A stretch of DNA of 64,000 nucleotides from NCBI GenBank assembly GCA_022478985.1, contig JAKSZP010004242.1, positions 47,110 through 111,109 of the forward strand, written 5' to 3'. Made by a program: the position numbers and the translations under genes. Position 1 is the first letter of the stretch. Every line of letters begins with the position of its first letter. Shown in pieces: positions 34,200 through 43,611 of this stretch. The notes beneath the pieces were generated by a model. That model searched no databases. It worked only from the letters and a program-made list of their open reading frames with translations, and was not told the DNA's origin. The stretch comes from Massospora cicadina (taxonomy: Eukaryota > Entomophthoromycota > Entomophthoromycetes > Entomophthorales > Entomophthoraceae).

Positions 34200-35303
34200 A
34201 CACCAAGACCATGAATGGACAAGTTTTCAAGATGATTAATGGGAAGTGGTTACTATTCCCAAAGCCATCGGAAAGAGCAGCTATCATTCAAGCTGCTCAT
34301 AAGGCTGTCAGGTTTGGAGGTCTGAGAAAAATGACTGACCATATTTTCCAGTACTACTAATGGGAGGCAATCAACTATGATGTCGCCAACTATCTAGCTT
34401 GCTGTGTGGAGCTCCAGTTGCACAAGCCACATAAGAATATGACTGGATACCAACTGGTCCTTCCTGGATTTGCTAGGCATACGGCATCCATCAACATTAT
34501 GAGACTGCTGACAATGAACACAGGGGGAGTCAAATGCATAATAGTTGCTATTAACCATCTAACAAGATGGGTGAGATGAAGGCCCCGGTGAAAGTAGATG
34601 CTACCAGTACTGTGAAGTTTATCCTAGATCAAGTAGTATACTGACATGGATGCCCGCAGGTCCTTCTGAGTGACAATGAACCAAATTTCACATCTCATGT
34701 GATCCTACAGTTAAATGAGATAGTGGGGATCTGAGGGGTCATGTCTGTTCCCTACCAGCTGGAGATGAATGGACTGGTGGAACGAGTTAATGGGACGCTG
34801 TCCATGATGCTGAGGAAGCTGGTCACAGGAAGAACTTCTGTGTGTGGAATGTACCTATGTTCAGTGACATTCGCCTATAATATTAGTCATCATACAGCGA
34901 TGGGGAAAACGCCATTTGAGTTGCTATACGGGAGGAAGGCGCGTTGCCACTGATTTTATATTTGGTGGTGGAACCAACATTGGGGATGAGTGCAAAAGAA
35001 GTACATGAACCAATTGAAAAATATCCTGATTGAAATGCAATTGCAAGAATATAATACAACTTTGAAGAAAAGGATATGAGCAAAAATTACGGATGATAAG
35101 AACTGACTGGCCTTATCAGAATACCAAATAGGCGAAAGAGTTGCCTATTGCAATACACTTGGTTTTGGGATAAAATAATAAATTGATGCATTGTGATCAG
35201 GTCCATTTGAGATTATTGCCAAGATGGCGATGAACGCCTACTCCATCAATAACCTCTTGGATGGAAGAATAGTAAATTGAGTCCATGCTAAGTATTTAAA
35301 GTG
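34200..35303 (+). pseudogene. Gypsy G3 integrase, broken
   Basis: HHCC-like N-terminus near 34290-34420 (AAHKAVRFGG, then CCVELQLHKPHKN, with one Cys of the pair altered). Catalytic core: YQLVLPGFARHTASINI (about 34450), CPQVLLSDNEPNFTSHVI (about 34650-34700; second Asp present), and NGLVERVNGTLSMMLRKLVTGR (about 34770-34830; Glu present), NISHHTAMGKTPFELLYGRKA. C-terminus: SGPFEIIAKMAMNAYSINN (about 35200-35250), ending AKYLK and TGA at 35301-35303. Best-preserved integrase core of the non-chromodomain elements, but with internal stops. Confidence 0.88.
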
Positions 35304-35339
35304 ATGAATTGAGGAAAAAGGTAATAAAAAAGAGTTCCT

Positions 35340-35545
35340 GAAGGACCGCTGAACCATTAAGTTGGTCATATCCTAATGATTTGGTCAAGCTCAAAAAAGG
35401 ACCTCTGAACCAATAAAGATGGATAAGTCTTAAAAAAGTAAGACCTCTGAACCATAGAAAACTGGTAAGTCTAAGTATACCTAGGATCCAGTTTGGGAAA
35501 TAAAATAAAAAGATGGTCCGCTGAACCAAAACAAGGTCAAGTCTA
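35340..35545 (+). repeat. Degenerate tandem repeat in the G3 3' UTR
   Basis: Four irregular units carry the core GGACCTCTGAACCA or a close variant, at about 35343, 35399, 35442 and 35515; most are followed by a GGT(C/A)AGTCT-like end. Spacing is about 43-73 bp. Two related units occur in the flank of G1 at 4703 and 4742. Confidence 0.7.
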
Positions 35546-35559
35546 TAGAAAAAAGAAGG

Positions 35560-36620
35560 AAAAAATATAAGATTGATAAAAATATGGAAAAAGATTATTA
35601 AAACTGCATAGAAAACCGATATTTTTATAAAGTTTATTTTTTTATTGATTATCCTCAATTTGGGGATGATTTCGCCTATGTTGCCTCATGGGGAAGGGAG
35701 GATGGATCATAGTAGGAGTGATAACCCGTTAAAAATCTATGTGAGATCGGATGCTAGCAAGGGCTAGACCTACATGAAACCAAATTTGTTGAGCGGATGC
35801 AGATCCCTGAAAGAAGAGAGACTAGGGGAAGGGAAATTGAAATGTTGGAAGAAGGCAAATGTGATACCCTGTAGTGGGGAGGGAAACAACAGTACAAGAA
35901 GAGGCAGTCAGCGAATAACCCCAAGTAATCCCAATATGGTACTGGATCCAAAAGATTGGTCATGAGCACTTGCCAATGGGCTTCATCAAAAACACTGGAC
36001 ATATGGGTTCCAACGACCAAGGGATACTAAAGGGGGTTGCCAAATCAAATCCCCTATCAAAGCCATCAATAGAAGATACTGATGGGATGTGCCAGAAATT
36101 AGATGATCATGCAAGGAGCGAATGGCATCCTTCAAGTGATGACTATGAGCTTCTCAGAAGCTGAAGCAGAAATAGTGATGGAAACTGGGAGAGGCTGGAA
36201 GCTTCATGGCCCAACTCCAAAGAACTTGGCTGGCAAAGCAAAGAGCATAGGCTGCAATATAAGAATACAGGATGCTTTCAAGATTGGAAGAATTCAGAGC
36301 TATGAATAAAGCCTCAGTGACTTGAGCCTTTAATTCTGCATTGAGGAGTTTGAAATGTACGCTGTTGCTTATGGTGAGTTCAGTGGGCAAGACAGCTGAC
36401 TTGTAATATTGACTGAGTCAGAAGAAGAACTCCAGAAGAAAGTCCAATCCAGTGAGGAATGAACAATTGAGAGCAAAAGGCCTTGCTTCAGGAGGTTTGA
36501 CAATAACGTTAGGAGTCTCTGCAAAAGGAGCTGAATCCAGGAGAGTCTTGAAATCAAACTCTGAAATTTATGACAGAGGAAGGATTGGCCATGAGTCATT
36601 AGAGACAATTGCTAATCTGG
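35560..36620. other. G3 region downstream of integrase, function unknown
   Basis: A region without recognisable protein. Open frames on the minus strand at 36608-36369, 36390-36154 and 36020-35754 (78-88 codons, different frames) cover most of it; plus-strand frames are similar in size, so neither strand is convincing. GGGGAAGGGAGGA at 35688-35700 looks like a polypurine tract, but no LTR matching 30116 follows. It ends at the beta LTR (36621), and the G3 3' LTR may lie beyond the right window edge. Confidence 0.4.
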
Positions 36621-37724
36621 TGTGAGAATCTGATGATTGCTCGCTTAACAATTGTTATCCTGCATGTCTATTAAGCTGAAGTTCCTATAATTGATCCTCT
36701 GTAGTGCCTGTAGTTTATGGTATTTGGACCGTTCAAAAACTCACTAGACCTACTAAATTCGTCTCAACTCTTCCAGCTGATTTTGGGCATAATTTTCCCT
36801 TCATGTTCAGGAAATTCTTTTAAGGAAGTGGATATACAAGCTGTGGATTAGGCACATCCAGCATGTCTATACTTTCTCCAAAGAAAGGATTCAGTGAGGA
36901 AACCAGGAAAGAGATAAAATAAATGAAACTTTTATTATAAGCTATTTATTAGATAATCGTCATTAGGCCAGGTGCCAGTATTTAAACCTCTAGGAAATCT
37001 CCTGGCCACATTCCAGCACAAAGTTTCAACAGATATTTTACCACCTCAGTTTGGCCCTTAAACTGATATGGCTGAAACCTTTTCTTAGGTTTATTGGTAG
37101 CAAAATACTCTCAAAATCAGGAGTATTTCAGGTACAAAAATTGCGATAAAAGCATGCAAAATTGTCTTTTGATCTTCTGTATTTCATTTTTGTCATACTG
37201 CTGACAGAATACACCTTCTGTGAAAGTTTGGCATCAATTGAAGTAAATGATGCACCCCTAATTAGGACGTTGGCAGGCCTCTTCCTTGATAGAACTAGGT
37301 AACCCCTTTCAGGCGGTCCACACAAGTGCTATCATGATGATTATGCAGATCAACATATAAGTTCACCCTAAGGTGGAAAATTGATTACGTTTTTTGTTCA
37401 TTTGAATTCTATGGGATTTTCAGACGTTAACTTCAGGTTGTCCCAAAATATCGTATACTATTAAGTTGATTGTGTTCCCAATAATTAGGACCAATTGTTG
37501 AGATTTAATGCATAGGAAAATGGCCATAATATGCAAGCGTATTTGGGCCAAGCGCTCTGCTAAAATACTTAATCAAATTATCATTGATATATTAGGCCCA
37601 AATTGTATGATTGCAATAGGCTTTGAGGTGGGAATATACTTGGTAGCTCAAGCGTTGAAAGGTTTTTGGCTCAATTTGATGGTTGTTGAAGGTTTATTTT
37701 CAAGTCAACCACCAGAATCTGACA
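36621..37724 (-). mobile_element. Left (3') LTR of Gypsy element beta
   Basis: 1104 bp; in window orientation TGTGAGAATCTGATG to AATCTGACA. The right LTR at 63537 starts TGTGAGAATCC and follows the same sequence to the window edge. The minus sense is set by the PPT on its right and the internal genes. Colinear with LTR1 and LTR2 at 25800-28365. It contains GCTATCAT (about 37328), the uninserted form of the mariner site. Confidence 0.88.
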
Positions 37725-37737
37725 TTTCCCCCCTCTT
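37725..37737 (-). other. Polypurine tract of beta
   Basis: TTTCCCCCCTCTT on the plus strand, i.e. AAGAGGGGGGAAA in the element sense, directly before the LTR start TGTCAG. Confidence 0.8.
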
Positions 37738-37839
37738 GACTTGGCCATAATCCCTAAGATTTTCGATTAGCCTATGTTGGTCTTTTCTCATTGGCCCAAA
37801 CGCCTGATGAGAATGGAGTTGGTTATTTATTTGGTAACT

Positions 37840-37899
37840 TCAGCCTGAATGGCTGATGAGTCTGAAGTATGATGGCATGAATGCCATCAAGTCTGAAGT
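37840..37899 (-). repeat. Two small hairpins separated by a direct repeat, beta 3' UTR
   Basis: TCAGCCTGAATGGCTGA (37840-37856) and GATGGCATGAATGCCATC (37871-37888) are perfect inverted repeats with almost the same loop (TGAAT/GA). Each is followed by AGTCTGAAGT (37859-37868 and 37890-37899). Possible RNA structure in the transcript; function unknown. Confidence 0.75.
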
Positions 37900-38044
37900 T
37901 GGATCCTCTCCCCAACCTTAAGTGCAAACTAAAATATTGATCTAAATAAGACTATTATATAGGTATTTTTTTGGTTTGTTTTTTTGGTTTTTGTTTTTGT
38001 GTTTTTGTGTTTTTATGTTTTTTTAACTTTTTCTTTTCTTAATC

Positions 38045-39195
38045 AGCCCACTTATTTAACCTTCTTAGGAATTTTGCATGGACTCAGTTGTATATATGGC
38101 CTTAATATCCTTGATGGTGTATATGGACTTAGGTTTTTCTCAATCACTTTGAATGGCCCAACCCAGATGCGATCTAACTTTTTGAATCATCCCAATCCAT
38201 GGGTGATGCAAAATAGAACTTCAGTGTTAACTTCAAACTCATCCAGTGGGTAGCAATTCACTAAGTCCTTTTGACGTCAGGCCTTTTTCTTGTCAAAACT
38301 GTTGTTGAAGGCATGAGCTTGTAATTTGATTGAAGCATTTACAAGCTTCTCGACGTACTGAGGATAAGTGTTTTTGCCAGGATCCTCTAGGGCCAAATAT
38401 AGCAGCTTTGGTAGGGCCAGGTGTCTACCATATAATACTTGAAATACAGACATCCTGGCTGATGAATGGTAAGAGATATTGTAGGAGAAGACTGCCAAAC
38501 TTAAATATGTACTCCACCAAGATGGTTTGGATGAGGTTAATTTCCAGATAATGTTCACCAACGTCCCGTTTGCATGCTCAACAGTTCCATTAGTTTTGGG
38601 GTGATAGGAAGCAGAAAGCACACCTCATACTCCCATTAGTTGGTTGAGCTTGGCAAGGACATTGGTGGTAAAGTTGGTTCCATTAATGGTCACAATAACC
38701 TGGGGACATCCATGTTTTGGATAATATTTTCAAGTACAAACTTTTGTTGGTGTTGCTGCTTCATCTTTCTGAATGGCTTTGGCCTTGACCCATTTGTTCA
38801 AGTGGTCGATGGCTACGATTATGTACTTGGCCTTTGTATTGCTTGTTGGAAGTGGGCTAACAACGTAAATAGATACAGTGTGCCAGGCAAAGTTGGGCTG
38901 AACAAGCTGGTAAGATTTGCTTTTTTGTAACAGTTTTTCGTCTTGGCACTCTGCACAGCATTCTAGCATTTCTTGGATGTCAAAATAAATTGACTTCCAG
39001 TATTAGAATTGCTTCAGATGCTCTTTCGTTTTCTTGAATCTGCCATGCCCTATGGCCTTATGTGCTGTCATTATTAGGTCTGTTCAGGCCGATGGTCTTG
39101 GGAAAGTAAACTTTTTGTCCTTGACGATCTTGTAAAGCATCCCATTTTTGATGGTTGTATTTTTTCATAGATCTTATTTATTTTTTTGGACGGAT
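38045..39195 (-). pseudogene. Gypsy beta integrase, broken
   Basis: Minus strand, from about 39195 down. Zinc-binding Cys pair CCAECQDEK (about 38960), YQLVQPNFAWHTVSIYVV, KYIIVAIDHLNKWVKAKAI (about 38830-38775), CPQVIVTINGTNF (about 38715; the second catalytic Asp replaced by Asn), then SYHPKTNGTVEHANGTLVNI (about 38620-38560; Glu present), SYNISYHSSARMSVFQVLYGR, and a C-terminal WVGPFKVIEKNLSPYT (about 38150-38100). Stops at about 38725 and 38625. Ends in the low-complexity T-rich stretch (37970-38040). Confidence 0.86.
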
Positions 39196-39199
39196 TTGG

Positions 39200-40930
39200 G
39201 CTCATCCTGATACTCTCCGCTGATCATTTTCATAAATAACTCATTAGTGGCATAACTAAGTGTTGAGATGGTGGGTAGTCAAAATAGACAGTTAGTGTTT
39301 TGGTGTTTTTCCCCAGCTCAATGTTCGATGGTGTAGTCATAGGATTGAAGCATTAATGCCTAGCGGGCTAATCGTCCCTCATGTTCTCTTAATTTATTCA
39401 ACCATCTTAGGGAAGCATGATCAGTAGCAACTTTGAAATGAGTACCATGAAGGTAGACCCAGAATTGCTTTCAAGCATATATGACAGCTAAGCATTCTCG
39501 TTCTGTCACTGTGTAGTTCTTTTTATGAACGTTTAAGGTCCAACTAGTGAAGGCAACTAATGTTCTTCACCATCCTCTCCAACTTGGGATAACATGGACT
39601 TTCTGCTGTTCGGGATGCATCAGTTTGAATGATAATATTGCAATCAAAGTCCGGGTATTAAAGAACAGGTGCACTTAATAGGGCCAATAAGAGTTGTTCA
39701 AATGCATCCTGGCAAGCTGGAGTCCAATCAAATGGGACCTTATCTTTAAGCATATAGAAAAGCGGCTCTCCAAGTTGTGTGAAGTTGGTGATAAATTGGT
39801 GTTAGTACCTGATCATGCCTAGGAATACTTGAATATTGCGCTTGGATTTAGGTCATTTCATTTTGGAGATGGCAACCAACTTAGAGGGTTGGAGCTGAAG
39901 ACCCACTTTATCAATCACTAATCCGAGGTATTCCAGTTGGTCTTTGAAAAACTGACATTTTCTGGGTTTAATTTTAAGTTTGCAGCAGCTAGCCTTCTGA
40001 AAACTTCCTCTAAGTGTTCCAGGTGGTCGTCAAAAGTGCATTTGAAAATGTTGATATCGTCAAGGTACACTAGTACACATGACAATTTCTAATCTCCCAG
40101 GATTTTGTCCATTGCCCGTTGGAATGTGGCCAGGGCGTTGCAGAGCCATTGATGCAGTCTTGTCAGCTGGAATAGGCCCTCTTGGGTTATGATTGTACAT
40201 TTCTCGCGCTCCTCTTCAGGAAGATCTATTTGCCAATATCCGTTGGTAAGGTTCATTGCCAAGAAGAACTTCGCTCCCCCTAGCCTACCCAAGGCATCAT
40301 CGATTTGTGGCAATGGGTAAGAGTCTCTCTTTGTATAGTTGTTTAACTTCCAATAATCAATGGCTACTCAGTTGCTTCCATCCTCTTTCTTTACTATTAA
40401 AATTGGTGCTGCCCATGGACTTTTTAAAGGGACTAGCATGCCACAATTGAGGATTATTAATCTCCATGGATACTTCTCTTCTGATGATTTTGAGCGTCTA
40501 ATTGGGCGTATTCAAATAGGTTTATGATCTCCAGTATCGATTTTGTAGGTGACACCATTAGCACATCTGAGGTCAAAATTGTCTTGTACAATTATTTCCC
40601 AATATTTAGAGAATAACTCCTGAGCTTGGCTTTTCTCAGAGTTGGTCAGGTTGCTTAAATCGGCCATAGGGACAACGTTATTTATGCTGAGTTGGTCCTT
40701 ATCAGGGAGCCCTAATTTGATAAAAGTTCTGAACTCATGGAAGGAGTGAATTTCCGTGGTAGTGAACAGATGCAGAAAAGCAATTGTTTGATGTCGCCTG
40801 ATGGAGATGGGCTAATTTTGCAGGTTTGCACATAAGATGTGTATTTCTCCATGGCCTGGAATGATAATACCAGGGGCAATGTTTGGTTCAAATCAAGATT
40901 TAGAATAGGGTTGATATACTTCGCCATAAA
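39200..40930 (-). pseudogene. Gypsy beta RT and RNase H, broken
   Basis: RT open at 40313-40089: PQIDDALGRLGGAKFFLAMN, GYWQIDLPEEEREKCTIITQ, LFQLTRLHQWLCNALATFQR, then the catalytic box YLDD at 40056-40067, intact, followed by EHLEEVFRRLAAANLKL. RNase H lies in about 39680-39280 (ALSYATNELF and HFVGWTL-like pieces are decayed; LRWLNKLREHEGRLARYA-like sequence near 39420-39360). The region 40930-40712 is a linker (IKQLLFCICSL). Few stops compared with G1 and G3, but frameshifted. Confidence 0.82.
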
Positions 40931-41115
40931 GTCCTTCTGAAATATTAATTGTTAGTCCCTTCAGGATAATTACTTGTTCTCTGCTTGGTATAGTGATGGT
41001 ATGATTTGATCAAAGTGGAATGCCATTTGACTCATCAATCTGAATGGGAAGTTCTTTTATCTTTAAAGAGCTTTGGAATACTCAATTGGTATGACTCCAT
41101 CTTTGTAGGCCAAGT

Positions 41116-41475
41116 TTATGAATAGGCTGGGTTTATTTCTCTCAAAACCTTATCACGGTTATAGTAAAGTGGAATACCCTGGCCAAGAAAGGTGAGTGTA
41201 CCATCCTTATGATTGGTAACAATGCCGTATCTTCTTAGGAAATCAGTCCCAATTAGGATATCATAGTTTGTATTTGGCAACACTATGGCAGGTGCTGTTA
41301 CTACAATGGATCCAAATCTGAGTGGTAGGGTACTGTATGCGCCCAGCAATTTGGTTGTATGTGCTCCAATTGTTCTATATTTCTGAAAGTGTGCAACATT
41401 GGGCTCAATTTTCGGTTTTTTAACCAACTTTGTGCTGACTATATTAATAGGAGCACTACTATCAATGATAGTTCA
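41116..41475 (-). pseudogene. Gypsy beta aspartic protease
   Basis: From about 41475 down: an active-site-like IIDSSAPINIVSTKL (DSS in place of DSG or DTG), then the open frame 41427-41116 with KYRTIGAHTTKLLGAYSTLP, RFGSIVVTAPAIVLPNTNYD and ILIGTDFLRRYG, the ILGxDFL-type flap/C-terminal motif. Ty3 protease cuts the gag-pol polyprotein. Gly to Ser in the catalytic triad would impair it. Upstream of it, at 41689, the beta sequence is broken by alpha and resumes at 61044. Confidence 0.85.
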
Positions 41476-41689
41476 AATTTACACCTTGTTTGCCACTATG
41501 TCCACATAAGTACATTCAGAGTATTTTTAGAGGTATTTATTGTATCAATGCTTTGATTGCTGCCCAATTCCAGGTGTGATTTCAGGCTTGAGCAAATATT
41601 TGGGAAGTTATCTGCTAAGGTCTTCATGGGAATGGCTACTTGAACGTTGTTAAGCTTAGGTAGGTCAGTCAAAAATCTGGGTTGGAGGC

Positions 41690-42099
41690 TGTTGCAAATC
41701 TATATGACTGGACTACAAGCCACAATTATGACCAACGGATCATTGGAGGAATTCTGCTGAAGATTCAATGGGAAGAATCCGCTGAGGATGTTTCAGAGCT
41801 ATAAGTATTAATCGCCTTAGGATGAGATGATAATGGGTTATAATGGGATGTATCAAATCACCTTTTCAAATAGGGCGAAAAGGCAATATTGACATTTGAC
41901 AAGATAATTTGGATTGCCTCAAATCAGGGCGATAAAAAATGAAGAACAACAAGACAAAATCAATGAGAATACGGTGAAACAAATAAAGCGAAAGAGCTGG
42001 TACTGACTGAGGTTGCTGGGATATCAGAGAAATGAGGGGATTTGAAAGAAAAAGGTTTTTAAATAGAGAAATAGAAAGAAGGAAGAAGGAAGGAGCGGA
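41690..42099 (+). mobile_element. Alpha 5' LTR, first part (410 bp)
   Basis: Starts TGTTGCAAATCTATATGACTGG and matches the 3' LTR from 53886 and the solo LTR at 2632. Ends in the purine-rich GGAAGAAGGAAGGAGCGGA, where LINE-A2 is inserted; the rest is at 47404-47605, together 612 bp. The flank at 41685-41689 is GAGGC; after the 3' LTR it is GATGT, so the alpha target duplication is decayed or not demonstrable. Confidence 0.92.
42085..42099. repeat. Left target-site duplication of LINE-A2
   Basis: GAAGGAAGGAGCGGA, repeated exactly at 47389-47403 after the LINE tail. One or two extra A could belong to it. Confidence 0.95.
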
Positions 42100-42390
42100 A
42101 ACTTTTTTTCTCTCGTTGCAATCACTTTTGCAACTTATTCAATTCAAGTCTGATTCTAGTTTGATAATCTCACAGAGGAGATTAGTCTGCTCCCATGTCA
42201 GGGAGCAGTTGGGCAAGTAAGGTAAGAGGAGCAGATGGTAGGCCCGCGGCCTAAAACGTTTGAAAATGCCCCAGAGAAACTGGCATAATAGAAAAAAAAA
42301 ACAAAACGGGCAGTCACTATTTCCCCAGAAATCCTCACTTGACAAGCGCGATGCAACCAGTACATCAATACGCCACACTCCCAACCACTT

Positions 42391-43209
42391 TTGTCGGTAG
42401 AATTCGGAGTCCATGTGTTTCTGGACATCCAACAAACAGCTTTATGGGAAAAATTTTGTAGGGATGTATACACTTTTTTCCCAACCGCGGTATATGTTGC
42501 ACCTCACTCCATGTCACGCGGTTGGCTGGACCTCAGTTTTGAAAACAAGGAGGCAGCAGACAGAGCTGCTGCAATGAGCATAGTAATTGACCTCCCCAAA
42601 GGGCAACAGGTCGTCAAAACCAAATGCACCAGATGGACAAAATCCAACCAAATTTTCCTCACATTTGACTTTTTGCCTACTACAGTAAAACGTGCCATTT
42701 TGGAGCAGCACCTGAAAGATGGTCTCACTGTATATGGCGAAATACAATCTTTTGAGATGCAATGCTTTATGCTGATGCCACACCTGTGCACTGGCAAAGC
42801 CATCACAGTTCTAACCCCAACTGAGGAGATTGTGAAGGACCTAACCCAGATCCCGCACTCCACATATATCAATATTGAAGGGCATACCACCCACCCTTTC
42901 TGGGTAACCGTGGACAGCGCGCCCCCCATCTGCACCCACTTTAATGCGTTCAGCCATAAGGCACATGTATGCCCCACCAAGGAGGGCATCACATTCCAAG
43001 AGCACCCCTCGGTGGCCATGGCCAGCGGAGAGGCACACTATGAACCAACTGCAAGCACCAAAGAGGCTTTCCCATGGGGAGCACAAGGCTGCTACCTACT
43101 GGTAAAACCTATTTCCCTGCAAGAGCGGAAGAAGGCCAAGCAGGCCCGCAGGGCCACGGCCAAGGAAGCGGCCAGAGTCACCACCGCTATCCCACACTCC
43201 CAACACTAG
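42391..43209 (+). CDS. LINE-A2 ORF1 protein, open for 272 codons
   Basis: Longest uninterrupted ORF1 in the window. The ATG at 42391 may not be the true start; FSHEI-like sequence upstream is not open. Features: VFLDIQQTALWEKFCRDVY (start), RGWLDLSFENKEAADRAA, a middle block IFLTFDFLPTTVKRAILEQ followed by LKDGLTVYGEIQSFEMQ, CTGKAITVLTPTEEIVKDLT, then the zinc knuckle CTHFNAFSHKAHVC at about 42931-42975, where the second Cys is Phe and the Gly is Ser. The C-terminus is basic (ERKKAKQARRATAKEAA). Product: RNA-binding ORF1p, nucleic-acid chaperone in the LINE particle. The frame is open but the knuckle is damaged. Confidence 0.85.
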   Translation: MSVEFGVHVFLDIQQTALWEKFCRDVYTFFPTAVYVAPHSMSRGWLDLSFENKEAADRAAAMSIVIDLPKGQQVVKTKCTRWTKSNQIFLTFDFLPTTVKRAILEQHLKDGLTVYGEIQSFEMQCFMLMPHLCTGKAITVLTPTEEIVKDLTQIPHSTYINIEGHTTHPFWVTVDSAPPICTHFNAFSHKAHVCPTKEGITFQEHPSVAMASGEAHYEPTASTKEAFPWGAQGCYLLVKPISLQERKKAKQARRATAKEAARVTTAIPHSQH

Positions 43210-43611
43210 GAAAACATTGAAACCTTCATGGTGGAAGCAAGTTGGGAATCCCTCAACCAATCAGATTGGGAAGCCCATGCTGATTGGGCCACCCAATCTG
43301 AGGATCCAATGGGTGACTCATTCTCACCTAATCTTTACAACCAAGCTCCAGTTGAAACTGACTTGGGGTCCAACTTACCAGAAAATTTTTTTTGACCTGA
43401 TTGTTGGTGCACCGAACTCATCCACACCGCAAATAATTTGTTTGGCGTTGGGGAAACAAAAAGTGAAGGCAAAAGCCAACGCGAACCTTTCTGCTAAAAT
43501 TAACAAAAATACTGATATCGTTGCTGCAAACACCTGCACTGCCATGAAGGCCCATGGGTTCTAGAGGAGGCAAGTGGTCCTGGGTGCCCACCCCCTCACA
43601 CTTAAGGTGCG

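Noticed and set aside
35296..35658. Minus-strand frame of 120 codons rich in Phe, Leu and Ile (membrane-like)
   Set aside because: It lies over AT-rich 3' UTR repeats of G3; A-rich DNA read backwards gives Phe/Leu/Ile-rich peptides.
37984..38253. Plus-strand frame of 89 codons
   Set aside because: Antisense to the beta integrase C-terminus, which aligns with other integrases; the start is a T-rich low-complexity run.
42504..43019. Minus-strand frame of 171 codons
   Set aside because: Mirror of LINE-A2 ORF1, whose plus-strand frame has recognisable motifs.
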